DNA of 64,000 nucleotides from Calothrix sp. PCC 6303 (GCF_000317435.1 NC_019751.1:4402001-4466000); one strand, 5' to 3'. Positions 1 through 9,135 are shown, numbered from the stretch's first letter. The notes: a model not told the origin generated them from the sequence alone. Translations and numbers: made by a program.

Positions 1-193
1 TAGCTTCATTATTAAACAAGCGTCGAGCTTCATGCAAACTATCTGGATCATCAACTTGAGGGGAAAATAACTTGACGACACATTGATCATTATTGGGTAA
101 CTTCTTATCAATTGCCAGAAAAGTAGTACCAAAACCTCCTTGTCCCAATTTACTAATTATTTGGTACCGCCCATCAAGGATTTTACCGATCAT
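1..193 (-). CDS. Serine/threonine protein kinase, N-terminal part (runs off the window)
   Basis: Translation from the ATG at 193 begins MIGKILDGRYQIISKLGQGG and continues into FGTTFLAID, a protein-kinase glycine-rich loop (GQGGFG), then CVVKLF with the ATP-binding lysine. This is the usual start of cyanobacterial Hanks-type kinases and closely parallels the N-terminus of the kinase encoded at 755-2467. Only about 64 residues lie in the window, so the catalytic loop and any C-terminal sensor domain are not visible. The gene is on the same strand as the Nif11 gene and the second kinase; a paralogous pair is likely. The family phosphorylates Ser/Thr residues in signalling; the substrate is unknown. 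Confidence 0.85.
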   Translation of the reverse strand, partial: MIGKILDGRYQIISKLGQGGFGTTFLAIDKKLPNNDQCVVKLFSPQVDDPDSLHEARRLFNNEA

Positions 194-300
194 TTGACTT
201 ACAAGGTATTCGATTCATCTGCATTTTGACATACAAATCGATCATCTTGAAGATTTAATGCTAATTATCATCTAGGTACTCTCCAACTAAACCTAGTGTT

Positions 301-543
301 TCAATTCACTGACACACTCATTGAGGGTTGAACCACACCTGCATCACCCTCAAATAACACCATGTTTAAATCATCAGTAGTAAATATAAAACCCAGGGAA
401 GCTGCAAAATCGACAATTTTAGCCTTATCCCAATTCCAAATGCCAAATAGCCCGCGTAAACAGCATTTATTACAATACTCATCGTAAATTACTTGGTCAG
501 AGCTTAAGACATCATAAAAAGCATTAACTTGTTCCAGTGACAT
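301..543 (-). CDS. Nif11-domain small protein
   Basis: An 80-residue protein starting MSLEQVNAFYDVLSSD with a helical N-terminus followed by KIVDFAASLGFIFTTDDL. This fits the Nif11 domain (SxxxxxxFxxxLxxD then AxxxGFxFTxxDL). The start is supported by an AGGAG ribosome site about 8 bases upstream. Nif11 proteins are either nitrogen-fixation-associated small proteins or leader peptides of ribosomally made natural products (NHLP family). This one lacks a clear GG cleavage motif and a Cys/Ser/Thr-rich core at the C-terminus; its only cysteine pair is internal (NKCC). No modification enzyme or peptidase-transporter is nearby, so a precursor-peptide role is unproven. It lies between two kinases on the same strand. 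Confidence 0.7.
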   Translation of the reverse strand: MSLEQVNAFYDVLSSDQVIYDEYCNKCCLRGLFGIWNWDKAKIVDFAASLGFIFTTDDLNMVLFEGDAGVVQPSMSVSVN

Positions 544-754
544 AAAATTCTTATCTCCTACTTATTATTAAAGCTTCCTCAAAACTTCAGTACCTACTCA
601 TCAAATTCCGGGTTGAATACTGAAAATATTTAATATCTATAAAATACGCAGAAACGTTCCGTTGGAACGTCTCCACAAACTTTAAGTTACTTTATTTACC
701 TAAAATATACTGTAACTTTTCTTCTACTTACCTTGATTGGCTAAATCTTGACCA

Positions 755-2467
755 CTATAACAACCGTTTGCGAGAACTATCACAACGTTGAATCTGATCA
801 CCAAATACCCAACCCTGGGTACCATCTAGCAACCGCACCTTAACAAAATCTCCTTTAACCTTAAGAAACAACACCTTTTCACCTTGATTGAGTTGTTTCA
901 CAGCACCTATTTCGGTTTGTGGTTCAGGGCGTAACTTTGCTAAGAAATTACCTCCAGTAGGGGAAATCACCCGACATAGTTGTGGCTGTTGAGCGATAAA
1001 ATTTTGTTCTGAATAAGCTTTACCAGTAGAATTACCCGTTTGCAAACACACCAAACCACCAACTACACTCACCGCAGCAGCAATTCCAATCCCAGTCATC
1101 ACTGGTTTTTTAGCTGCTAAAGGTGCAATTATTGAAACCCCAGCACGCTTAATTTGTTGTGAATAAATAACTTTTTGAGGTGGTGCTGTTTTACTAACGG
1201 GTTCAGAAGGTAGCACAGTTGATAAATCGGTGATTTCTTCTGGGGGGGTATACCCAAGAGAAGATTTTTTAGATTGAATCACGCTTACCTTGAATTGCTG
1301 CTGACCTAAGCGTAAGCTACTACCAATAGCTAGAGGCATTTCCCCTGCTAAAAGTAATTGCCCATCCAAAATAGGGGGATTTTTTTCGCGTAAATTCCTT
1401 AGATAAAACTGATTTTTTTCTCGATAGAAGAAAATTTCAGCATGTAATGCCGAAACTGATGCTTCCGGAACTACAATATTACAAACTTGGGGATCCCGCC
1501 CAATTCTGATTCTGGCGGGACTTTTACTATCTTGGTTCTCAACTAGGGTAAAATCTTTGATTTCCCCCCCTTCACGCCATTGTAGGGTCAATTCATGGAT
1601 AATTTGTGGATTAGCGACTGGTGTAATTGTTGGCGCTTCTTCCAAATTACTCAAATTCTTTAGTGCTGCCAAAGCTTCCGTTGCAGTTTGGTAGCGGTCT
1701 TTAAAATGATAGTGGGTCATTTTTGTCAATACCGCAGCTAACCCCGGAGTCACGGGTGTTAGATGTTTCCAAACAATTTCCCCAGTATTGCTATCATCTG
1801 GCAATTCGCGGGGGTAAATCCCTGTAAGTGCTTGGATTCCAATCATACCTAAAGCATAGATATCGCTACTAGGACGAGGAAGTTTTCTTGTTTGTTCGGA
1901 AGGCATATAACCAGGGGTGCCAACAGTGATGGTGACACGTTTTTGTCCATGGCTAATAGCAGTTTGATTTCTTAATTGTTTGATTGCCCCAAAATCAATC
2001 AGAACTAATTTTTGATCTAATTCGCAACGAATAATATTATCTGGTTTAATATCACGATGAATTACACCGTGATTATGGACGATTTCTAAAATGCCTAATA
2101 TTTCAATCAGTACTTCAGTAATTTTGTCTTCAGTCCATTGTTGACCACGAGTTAATTCTTGGGTGAGTGTGTGACCTTTAATTAGTTCTTGCACTAAGTA
2201 GAACTCTTGGTTTTCTTCAAAGTAAGCTAGTAGTCGAGGAATTTGATCATAATTTCCCAACTGTTGTAAAATTTCGGCTTCTCTTTGAAAGAGTTTACGT
2301 GCGGTTTCTAAAATTTGGGGTTCTGCACTAGTGGGTTTTAGATGTTTGAGGACACACTGTGGATGACCAGGAAGATGGATGTCCTCAACGATATAGGTTT
2401 GTCCAAACCCACCCTCTCCCAAAACTTCAAGGACTTTATAATGCCCTGCTAGTAACTGACCTATCAT
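755..2467 (-). CDS. Serine/threonine protein kinase with FHA, transmembrane and SH3 domains
   Basis: A 570-residue protein. Kinase domain about residues 8-270: glycine loop GEGGFG (17-22), ATP lysine K41, catalytic loop HRDIKPDN (137-144), DFG (158-160) and GTPGYMPSEQ in the activation segment. An FHA-like phosphothreonine-binding domain follows at about 318-395 (RIGRDP, then VSALHAEI). A Ser/Pro-rich linker leads to one transmembrane helix (about 455-476) and an SH3-like domain (about 498-560, ending QGWVFGDQI). The kinase and FHA parts are therefore predicted to be cytoplasmic, with the SH3-like part periplasmic where it could sense cell-wall ligands (inference). All catalytic motifs are intact. 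It is probably a paralogue of the truncated kinase at the window edge. No strong ribosome site precedes the ATG. Confidence 0.92.
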   Translation of the reverse strand: MIGQLLAGHYKVLEVLGEGGFGQTYIVEDIHLPGHPQCVLKHLKPTSAEPQILETARKLFQREAEILQQLGNYDQIPRLLAYFEENQEFYLVQELIKGHTLTQELTRGQQWTEDKITEVLIEILGILEIVHNHGVIHRDIKPDNIIRCELDQKLVLIDFGAIKQLRNQTAISHGQKRVTITVGTPGYMPSEQTRKLPRPSSDIYALGMIGIQALTGIYPRELPDDSNTGEIVWKHLTPVTPGLAAVLTKMTHYHFKDRYQTATEALAALKNLSNLEEAPTITPVANPQIIHELTLQWREGGEIKDFTLVENQDSKSPARIRIGRDPQVCNIVVPEASVSALHAEIFFYREKNQFYLRNLREKNPPILDGQLLLAGEMPLAIGSSLRLGQQQFKVSVIQSKKSSLGYTPPEEITDLSTVLPSEPVSKTAPPQKVIYSQQIKRAGVSIIAPLAAKKPVMTGIGIAAAVSVVGGLVCLQTGNSTGKAYSEQNFIAQQPQLCRVISPTGGNFLAKLRPEPQTEIGAVKQLNQGEKVLFLKVKGDFVKVRLLDGTQGWVFGDQIQRCDSSRKRLL

Positions 2468-2940
2468 GTTTTGGCAGTGATGATTAAAGATTACTGTTAT
2501 GTTTATTTATCTAGGTTTATTTGACCTTTTCAGGATATATTTTTGTTTTATTTAAATATGCTGACAAATTAGATATTGTCAGTAAAATATTTTTGATTTT
2601 GCAGCATTAGTGACAGTTTTTATGATATTCATTTGCTAGGTTTGCACATTTTAAATGACAGTTAATTAACGAATAACAAATCTTGAAATTTTATGTTGCC
2701 ACATTGGCATTTTTCTCTGATGTTTTGATTAATTAATCAGTTATTAAAGTAATTTAAGTTTATTGACTTGGAATTTGTCTGATTATTTTAATTACAGCCT
2801 AACTGATACATTGAGTGACATTTTGAGCAAATTATAAATATACCTTCTACCTACCTATATATACATTTCCTCATAATTTCAGGTTTTATTGATGCGGTAT
2901 ATTTACCTGAAATCTGCTGTATCAAAATACAATTTAGAAA
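2468..2940. other. AT-rich intergenic DNA beside the candidate origin
   Basis: No convincing gene is visible. The stretch is strongly AT-rich with many A/T runs and lies directly next to the DnaA-box cluster at 2970-3069, so it is a plausible duplex-unwinding region (inference). It must also hold the promoter of the minus-strand kinase gene starting at 2467. Confidence 0.45.
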
Positions 2941-3075
2941 ATACTCCGAGAAAATAAAAATCTCGGCTTTGTGGAAAACTTCCTCGCAAACTGTGGAAAA
3001 CTTCTAAAAAATAATCAAGGTGCGAGAAAACATCTTGGGTTTTTCCACAAGTTTTCCACATTTTCCACAATTAAT
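2941..3075. other. Candidate chromosomal replication origin (oriC): cluster of five DnaA boxes
   Basis: Five perfect copies of the cyanobacterial DnaA box TTTTCCACA occur within 100 bp. Two are on the minus strand (2970-2978 and 2992-3000, read TGTGGAAAA) and three on the plus strand (3041-3049, 3052-3060, 3061-3069), the last two directly abutting. The two groups face each other. The cluster sits in an AT-rich gap; genes to the left run leftwards and genes to the right, including dnaN at 7562, run rightwards, as expected at an origin with leading-strand bias. dnaN next to the origin is known in Synechococcus elongatus. dnaA itself is not in the window, which is common in cyanobacteria. Confidence 0.7.
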
Positions 3076-3239
3076 TTTTCCAATACTTACAGACTGAAGC
3101 TAGGCTGTTAAATTCATGGATTTTTAGGTATTTTTTGATGCCATTTATGTATGTCAACTAATAGCTCGGTTGTTATTACAGATGGTAGTATAGGATTCAT
3201 ATTTGATTTTTGTTGGTGTAACCTGCGCTTTGGGCTTAA

Positions 3240-3322
3240 AGATACGAGGGTATGTATAGCCTTGCGGGATCAAGAAAAGCGATCGCATAACTCAACTACT
3301 CTTAAGGATTTGGTGCGTTACC
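3240..3322. repeat. Dispersed repeat copy A (shared with 26439-26520)
   Basis: This stretch shares long blocks with 26439-26520: GATACG, then TGTATAGCCTTGCGG, then CAAGAAAAGCGA, then AAGGATTTGGTGCGTTAC. It contains part of a short open frame (3151-3354) that is not a credible gene. It looks like a non-coding interspersed repeat of the type common in filamentous cyanobacteria. Confidence 0.7.
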
Positions 3323-3376
3323 ACTTTTCGCTATGCTTCAACGCCCCTCTATGATTATCAAGAGGGGCTTGTGATA

Positions 3377-3631
3377 TTATTGCTCCCCAGAACGGCGATG
3401 TGTGGGTGATAGACTATTTTTTTGTTTTTCTTGCAAACTGCTGGCTTGTTTTAGGACTGGAATACACTGGTTAATCATCCAGATTAAAACCTCAATTGTT
3501 GAGTCTCCTTGCTGAATGCGGTTTTCGGCATTTACACCAATTAATATTGTTTGTACTAATAACAACACTGTAATGATTTGGCGATAAAGCTTTTGACGAG
3601 TGCTTTGGCTTTGGTTGCGCTGAGTTTTCAT
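3377..3631 (-). CDS. Small single-pass membrane protein, unknown function
   Basis: An 84-residue ORF preceded by a good ribosome site (GAGGTGAGG about 7 bases before the ATG), which is the main reason to accept it. A basic N-terminus (MKTQRNQSQSTRQKLYRQ) is followed by a hydrophobic segment of about 18 residues (IITVLLLVQTILIGVNA), then a polar tail ending HRRSGEQ. The topology fits a signal anchor or a signal peptide with an Ala-x-Ala-like end (VNA). No family is recognised. It is divergent from the NACHT gene, with starts about 115 bp apart, so the two could share a regulatory region. Confidence 0.45.
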   Translation of the reverse strand: MKTQRNQSQSTRQKLYRQIITVLLLVQTILIGVNAENRIQQGDSTIEVLIWMINQCIPVLKQASSLQEKQKNSLSPTHRRSGEQ

Positions 3632-3745
3632 TTATTTACCTCACCTCAATTTCAAATCGAGGTTAAGGTTGGGATTAATTGACAAGTAAATTTCCCAAGC
3701 ATTGATTAAAAGCCATTTATAATCTACATAGACTGCTTGGGAAAG

Positions 3746-6700
3746 ATGTCTCGCTTGGGAAAGCGAAGAACTTTTTGGAAAAATTTTTTTCTCTTTGATG
3801 ACGGTACTTACATGGGGCGGAATCTTAGCTACGATGCTGGTAGGAAACAAGCCAAAATATTGCTGCGTGCTTTACTTTCCTTTGTGGAAAATTCGGAAGA
3901 ATTAAAGGACTGCAAAGCTGATTGGCAAGCGGGTACTGAGTTGTGGGTAACGCATTCTACATTAGAAGGACTGGCAGAACTGACAAAGAGGTATAACGAC
4001 AGCTTAGAGCCTGAAGCAATTAGGAATGCGCTCAACTGTCTGATAAGTTTGAAAATTATTGAGGATAAACGCGGACAAACCAACGCCAAAACTAGGACAA
4101 ATTCAAAGGTTTGGCTTTTCGCGCTCAAGTTTCCCAGCATCGATAAAGAAGAAAACCTGAATTGGTTATTTAAGCAAGGTGGGGAATGGGATAAATGCCG
4201 AGAAGCTCAAAAAAACAACTCTGCTAAAGTTCCCAAGACTCCGAAAGAAAAATCTCAGGGTGCTGACTGGCAAAACATCTGCGGCGCTATGCTGGAAAAG
4301 CACAAGCGTCTCACCACAAATGAGTTGCTGTTTGCTGATGATGAGATGAAATTCGAGCTAGAGGCAATTCATGTCCCTTTAGCATTGGTAGAACGTAACA
4401 AACCGAAGAAGTGCAGCGAGGATATTTCCCCAGAACAAGGTTCACAGCTTTACGAACCGAGTTATGAAGAGAAGCAGCGATTTGAACATGAGGCTTTTTT
4501 AGAGCAAGTTATCCGTGATGGTGTTGGTAAAACTCAAGGACACCGCATCGCTTTAATTGGGGAACCGGGTGCGGGAAAAACTACTCAGTTGCAAACTATA
4601 GCTTTTTGGGTATTAGACAAGAATCTGGGTTTACCCATTTGGATTTCTTTGGCAGACTTGCAAGGAAAGAGTGTAGAAAATTATCTGCTGCAAGATTGGC
4701 TGAAGAATGCTTTAGAAGTGGTGCGTGTAAAAGAAGAACAGGAAAACGCTTTCGCAGATTTATTCAAGAATAATCGTGTGTGGTTGTTGTTGGATGCAGC
4801 AGATGAAATGTCTTCACCCCAACCATTAACTGAGGTTTCCCAGCAGTTGACGGGATGGGTGAAAAATGCGCGGGTTGTGCTGACTTGTCGGGTGAATGTT
4901 TGGGAAGCAAATGCCAACGCTTTAGAAAATTTTGAGACGTATCGGTTACTCAATTTTGCATATCCGCAACAAGTGCAAGAGTTTATTGGGCGTTGGTTTC
5001 ACAAGGATGCAAACAAAGGGGAAAGATTATGGCAGGAATTAGATAAAGCTGAACGTCAGCGCATCCAAGATTTAGTTAAAAATCCTTTGCGGTTAGCGCT
5101 GTTGTGTAGCACTTGGCAAGGTTCCGATAAAGGTTTACCGGAAACTAAAGCCGGACTTTATCAGCAGTTTGTGGAAGAGGTTTACAAGTGGAAAGAAAAC
5201 CGCTTCCCTACCACCGAACAGCAGCAAGAGGAATTAAACGCAGCATTGGGACGTTTGGCAAAACGGGCAATCGATCAAGAAACGTCACGGTTTCGGCTAC
5301 GACATAAGTTTGTGCGTGAGGAATTAGGTGATGCAAAACAGCCAAATTCTTTATTTTGGTTAGCGTTAAAGTTGGGATGGCTAAATGAAGTTGGACTGGC
5401 TACGGAATCAGCAACAAAAGAGAAAGTTTACGCTTTTTACCACACCACATTTGAGGAATATTTTGCAGCGTTGGCAGTTGATGATTGGCACGAGTTTCTA
5501 AATCACGTTCCTGAAAACCCCGCGCTAGGCGTTTATCGCATTTTTGACCTGCAGTGGAAAGAGGTGATTCTGCTGTGGTTGGGACGTGAGGATGTGGGAA
5601 AGCAGAAAAAGGAAGAGTTTATTCAGGCTTTGCTGGAATTTGATGATGGGTGCGGAGAATTCAAAGCTATTGATAGAGTCAGAAAGGGATTTTACGAGTT
5701 TCGCGCTTATTTTTTGGCTGCTGCGGGGGTTGATGAGTGGAAAAATTCTTGTCAGGCAGATCCTATTGTGGCGGAAATCGTTAAATGGGGCTTTGGCGAG
5801 TTTAAGGTTGAGCAAAACGATTGGGTAAGATTTCTCGAAACAATCGCAGAGGAAGCACAGACGGTATTGCCTCAGACAAATCGCATAAAAGCAATTGATG
5901 CTTTGATGAAGTTAATCGACAATCCACAACTGAATAATTTTAGGCGAAGGCAAGCAGCAGATAACTTAGGAAAAATTGATCCTGGAAATCAAAAAGCGAT
6001 TGACGCTTTAGTGGAGTTAATCGGCAAACCACGACTGGATGATGGTACCCGAAGTCAAGCGGCATATAGCTTAGGAAGAATTGGCTCTGGAAATCAAAAA
6101 GCAATTAATGCGTTGGTGGAGTTAATCGGCAATCCACAACTGGATGATCGTACCCGAAGGCAAGCGGCAGAAAGCTTAAAACAAATTGATCCTGGGAACC
6201 AAAAAGCAATTAATGCTTTGGTTGAGTTAATTGACAATCCACAATTGGATGATTCTACCCAAATGCAAGCGGCATCAAGCTTAGGGCAAATTGATCCTGG
6301 CAACGAAAAAGCGATTGATGCTTTGGTGGAGTTAATCGGTAAACCACAACTAAATCATTCTAGGCGACGGTTAGCGGCAGATAGTTTAGGGCAAATTGGC
6401 TCTGGCAAGCAAAAAGCAATTAATGCTTTGGTTGAGTTAATTGACAATCCACAATTGGATGATTCTACCCGATGGCTAGCAGTATCTAGCTTAGGGAAAA
6501 TTGGCTCTGGCAATAAAAAAGCGATTGATGTTTTGGTGGAGTTAATCGGCAATCCACAACTGGACGACTTCATCCTAATGCAAGCAGTATTTAGCTTATT
6601 GCAAATTGACCCTGGCAATGAAAAAGCGACTGATGTTTTGTTGGAGTTAATTGACAATCCACTATTGGAAGATTTTACCCTACAGCAAACAGTATCTAGC

Positions 6701-7303
6701 TTATGGCAAATTGGCTCTGGAAACCAAAAAGTGATTGATGCTTTGGTTGAGTTAATCGGCAATCCACAACTCAATGATTATACCCGACGGCTAGCGGCGT
6801 TTAGCTTATGGCAAATTGGCTCTGGAAACCAAAAAGCGATTGATGTTTTGATGAAGTTAATCGACAATCCACAACTCGATGATTTTACCCGAATGCAAGC
6901 GGCATCTAGTTTAGGGCAAATTGACCCTGGCAACCAAAAAGTGATCGCTACTCTGATGAAGTTAATTGGCAATCCACAACTGGCTAATATCCGATTGGAA
7001 ACGGCAGAAAGCTTAGGTAGAATTGACCCTGGAAACCAAAAAGCGATCGCTACTTTGATGGAGTTAATTGGCAATCCACAACTGGATGATGATACTCGAA
7101 ATCTAGCATTATCTGGCTTAGGTCAAATTATGCTAGAGGAAAATATGCCGAGTGTTGTCACAAGGTTGAAAGATTACTTATCACCTGAAACTTACAAAAA
7201 TGACTTTGAGCGATTTAATAATTGCTACAACATTATCTGGAGGTGCGCCCAAAGTATACCCTACCCCGCTTTTTATCAAGCTTGGGGACTAGCGTCAAAA
7301 TAA
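3746..7303 (+). CDS. NACHT-family STAND NTPase with C-terminal HEAT-like repeats
   Basis: About 1185 residues. The N-terminus contains a winged-helix-like segment (about 30-130) with no recognised enzymatic domain. The NACHT NTPase follows: Walker A GEPGAGKT (about 272-279), Walker B VWLLLDAADE (about 345-354), then a sensor region with LTCRVNVWE. The C-terminus carries twelve tandem repeats, eleven of 35 residues and one of 34 (from about 716), of the pattern AIDALVELIGNPQLDD then TRxQAAxSLGQIDPGNQK. STAND NTPases of this layout are signalling switches in which repeats sense a ligand and the NTPase oligomerises; bacterial NACHT proteins include phage-defence proteins. A defence role here is inference. 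Starts at TTG 3737, ATG 3746 and ATG 3812 are possible; 3746 follows GGGAAAG. The gene lies between the candidate origin and dnaN. Confidence 0.85.
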   Translation: MSRLGKRRTFWKNFFLFDDGTYMGRNLSYDAGRKQAKILLRALLSFVENSEELKDCKADWQAGTELWVTHSTLEGLAELTKRYNDSLEPEAIRNALNCLISLKIIEDKRGQTNAKTRTNSKVWLFALKFPSIDKEENLNWLFKQGGEWDKCREAQKNNSAKVPKTPKEKSQGADWQNICGAMLEKHKRLTTNELLFADDEMKFELEAIHVPLALVERNKPKKCSEDISPEQGSQLYEPSYEEKQRFEHEAFLEQVIRDGVGKTQGHRIALIGEPGAGKTTQLQTIAFWVLDKNLGLPIWISLADLQGKSVENYLLQDWLKNALEVVRVKEEQENAFADLFKNNRVWLLLDAADEMSSPQPLTEVSQQLTGWVKNARVVLTCRVNVWEANANALENFETYRLLNFAYPQQVQEFIGRWFHKDANKGERLWQELDKAERQRIQDLVKNPLRLALLCSTWQGSDKGLPETKAGLYQQFVEEVYKWKENRFPTTEQQQEELNAALGRLAKRAIDQETSRFRLRHKFVREELGDAKQPNSLFWLALKLGWLNEVGLATESATKEKVYAFYHTTFEEYFAALAVDDWHEFLNHVPENPALGVYRIFDLQWKEVILLWLGREDVGKQKKEEFIQALLEFDDGCGEFKAIDRVRKGFYEFRAYFLAAAGVDEWKNSCQADPIVAEIVKWGFGEFKVEQNDWVRFLETIAEEAQTVLPQTNRIKAIDALMKLIDNPQLNNFRRRQAADNLGKIDPGNQKAIDALVELIGKPRLDDGTRSQAAYSLGRIGSGNQKAINALVELIGNPQLDDRTRRQAAESLKQIDPGNQKAINALVELIDNPQLDDSTQMQAASSLGQIDPGNEKAIDALVELIGKPQLNHSRRRLAADSLGQIGSGKQKAINALVELIDNPQLDDSTRWLAVSSLGKIGSGNKKAIDVLVELIGNPQLDDFILMQAVFSLLQIDPGNEKATDVLLELIDNPLLEDFTLQQTVSSLWQIGSGNQKVIDALVELIGNPQLNDYTRRLAAFSLWQIGSGNQKAIDVLMKLIDNPQLDDFTRMQAASSLGQIDPGNQKVIATLMKLIGNPQLANIRLETAESLGRIDPGNQKAIATLMELIGNPQLDDDTRNLALSGLGQIMLEENMPSVVTRLKDYLSPETYKNDFERFNNCYNIIWRCAQSIPYPAFYQAWGLASK
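5891..7148 (+). repeat. 105-bp tandem coding repeats (12 units) of the NACHT protein
   Basis: Twelve consecutive units, eleven of 105 bp and one of 102 bp, encode the HEAT-like repeats. Words such as AATCCACAACTGGATGAT recur nearly unchanged between units, so identity is high at the DNA level, not only in protein. One unit (the eleventh, ending near 7043) lacks one codon. Such repeats can expand, contract or exchange by recombination. Confidence 0.85.
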
Positions 7304-7356
7304 AGCACTAAATGAAAACTATGAGAGTGTTCCAAGAAATAAATGATCCAAAAGTT

Positions 7357-7446
7357 GTCATTGCGAGTGGAACGAAGTGGAGCGTGGCAATCCCATCAAC
7401 TCGTTAATATTGAAGATTGTGGGATTGCTTCGTTCCTCGCAATGAC
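7357..7446. repeat. Interspersed inverted repeat (GTCATTGCGAG family)
   Basis: The segment starts GTCATTGCGAG and ends CTCGCAATGAC, with inner arms containing GCAATCCCA and TGGGATTGC. It is an imperfect long inverted repeat in the gap between the NACHT gene and dnaN. A single related end, GTCATTGCGA, occurs near 29922. This word is a widespread interspersed repeat in bacteria. Confidence 0.75.
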
Positions 7447-7561
7447 AGTGTACTATTTTTAATTACTGCTTGGTATGATTCAAAAAAGTGAGATGCTCCC
7501 TTTCTTTTCTCCCTCCGGCTTGGTAACATGAACCAACCTGCACTGTTCATTCTGAGCGAAC

Positions 7562-8722
7562 ATGAAATTAGTCTGTACCCAAAACGACCTTAGTACCAAT
7601 CTTTCCCTTACCAGTCGTGCAGTACCTTCACGCCCAACTCATCCGGTACTGGCAAATGTATTGTTACAAGCTGATGCTGATACCAACCAAGTTAGTTTAA
7701 CAGCCTTTGATTTAAGCTTGGGTATTCGGACTAGTTTTAGCGCTGAAGTCCTGCAAGGGGGTACAATTGCGCTTCCTGCTAAACTTTTAAATGATATTAC
7801 CTCTCGCTTACCAGATGGCGAAATTACCCTGGAAGATGAAACCGCTGGAGCCAATGCATCGGGGGGAGAAGGGTTAATTATGACACTCACGCCTCAAAAT
7901 GGTAAGTACCAAGTCAGGGCAATGGATGGTGGAGAGTTCCCCGAATTGCCTGTGGTGGGGAATGATCTAAGTATCAGCTTGAAAGCTTCAACACTGATTG
8001 AAGGTTTACGGGGAACCTTATTTGCAACCAGTGGGGATGAAACAAAACAGGTGTTGACGGGGGTACACATGAAGCTATTACCCGACATGCTGGAATTTGC
8101 GGCAACCGATGGACACCGTTTGGCAGTGGTGGAAACTGATAATGAAAACTCTGAACCTGGTGAGAATCAGTTTGAGGTGACAGTGCCTGCCCGTGCATTG
8201 CGAGAATTGGAAAGAATGTTGGCACATAGCGCTGAATCTGAAGAAGCGATCGCGTTATTCTTTGATCAGGGTCAAGTAGTGTTTGAATGGCAAAATCAAC
8301 GCCTCACTAGCCGAACTCTGGATGGACAATACCCTGCCTACCGTCAACTGATTCCCCGCCAATTTCAACGGGAAATTACCATAGATAGAAAACAATTTTT
8401 AGGTACCCTGGAACGAATCGCTGTTTTGGCAGATCAAAAAAATAATCTGGTTAAACTTAGTATTGACAGCGCAGCTAGTGAAATTACCCTCTCTGTGGAA
8501 GCCCAAGATATTGGTAGCGCTGTCGAATCCATGTCAGCCCAAATCAGCGGGGAAGATATAGATATTGCCTTTAATGTCAAATACTTGATGGAAGGCTTAA
8601 AAGCCCTCCCATCATCCGAAATTCTTATTCAGTTAAACTCTAATTTGACTCCAGTGATTTTTACACCCCTTGGTGGCGTGAAAATGACTTACTTAGCAAT
8701 GCCTGTACAATTGCGAAATTAA
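7562..8722 (+). CDS. dnaN: DNA polymerase III beta subunit (sliding clamp)
   Basis: A 386-residue protein, close to the usual clamp length, starting MKLVCTQNDLSTNLSLTSRA. It shows the features of DnaN: HPVLANVLLQA in domain 1, TDGHRLAVVE in the middle domain, and the C-terminal MTYLAMPVQLRN that fits the conserved clamp end (MPMRL). The homodimeric ring tethers the replicative polymerase and many repair proteins to DNA. The gene lies about 4.5 kb from the DnaA-box cluster, oriented away from it. It is separated from the upstream NACHT gene by a repeat-containing gap, so it probably has its own promoter. Confidence 0.97.
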   Translation: MKLVCTQNDLSTNLSLTSRAVPSRPTHPVLANVLLQADADTNQVSLTAFDLSLGIRTSFSAEVLQGGTIALPAKLLNDITSRLPDGEITLEDETAGANASGGEGLIMTLTPQNGKYQVRAMDGGEFPELPVVGNDLSISLKASTLIEGLRGTLFATSGDETKQVLTGVHMKLLPDMLEFAATDGHRLAVVETDNENSEPGENQFEVTVPARALRELERMLAHSAESEEAIALFFDQGQVVFEWQNQRLTSRTLDGQYPAYRQLIPRQFQREITIDRKQFLGTLERIAVLADQKNNLVKLSIDSAASEITLSVEAQDIGSAVESMSAQISGEDIDIAFNVKYLMEGLKALPSSEILIQLNSNLTPVIFTPLGGVKMTYLAMPVQLRN

Positions 8723-8815
8723 GATTTATGAAGACTGAAAGTCGGTTGGGGATAATTTTCATCAAAAAATACTCAAAAATCTTGACTTTTATCACCAAAA
8801 TCCAACTATTAGTCG

Positions 8816-9007
8816 CTATTTAATGGATTCGTCCACTTCAAAAGTTTTATCTCCCACCGTTACCTTGTCTCCCGGTGCCAATTGCCGTCCTCGCCGGGTT
8901 TCCAGCACCCCATTCACCTGCACATCACCCCCCTGAATCATCCATTTAGCTTGTCCTCCGGTTGCTGTTACACCCATCAACTTGAGGAACTGATCGAGTT
9001 TAATCAC
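8816..9007 (-). CDS. S4-domain RNA-binding protein (YbcJ/RlbA-like)
   Basis: A small S4-fold protein: IKLDQFLKLMGVTATGGQAK, then WMIQGGDVQVNG and ETRRGRQLAPGDKV. This matches the stand-alone S4 proteins of the YbcJ type, which bind structured RNA, probably in ribosome biology. The GTG at 9007 is chosen because family members start at (M)IKLDQFL. A longer frame opens at 9073 but adds 22 unconserved residues. No strong ribosome site is visible for either. The gene converges on dnaN. Confidence 0.8.
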   Translation of the reverse strand: MIKLDQFLKLMGVTATGGQAKWMIQGGDVQVNGVLETRRGRQLAPGDKVTVGDKTFEVDESIK

Positions 9008-9135
9008 GTTAGTTTTTTCTACAGATTTTGACCTTATTAATCTTAGCGCGTGAGGCTTGGGACTATTTAGCAAAATTCAGCAAAATCCCTGATGCACTTA
9101 CTTGTATTGTTCTCAGCATTTATACTTCCTGAATT

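Noticed and set aside
3151-3354. Open frame of 67 codons on the plus strand
   Set aside because: It runs through a dispersed repeat, has no ribosome site and shows no protein-like conservation cues.
6094-7074. Several long antisense open frames opposite the HEAT repeats
   Set aside because: They are a by-product of the 105-bp sense repeats; the translations simply repeat one antisense pattern.
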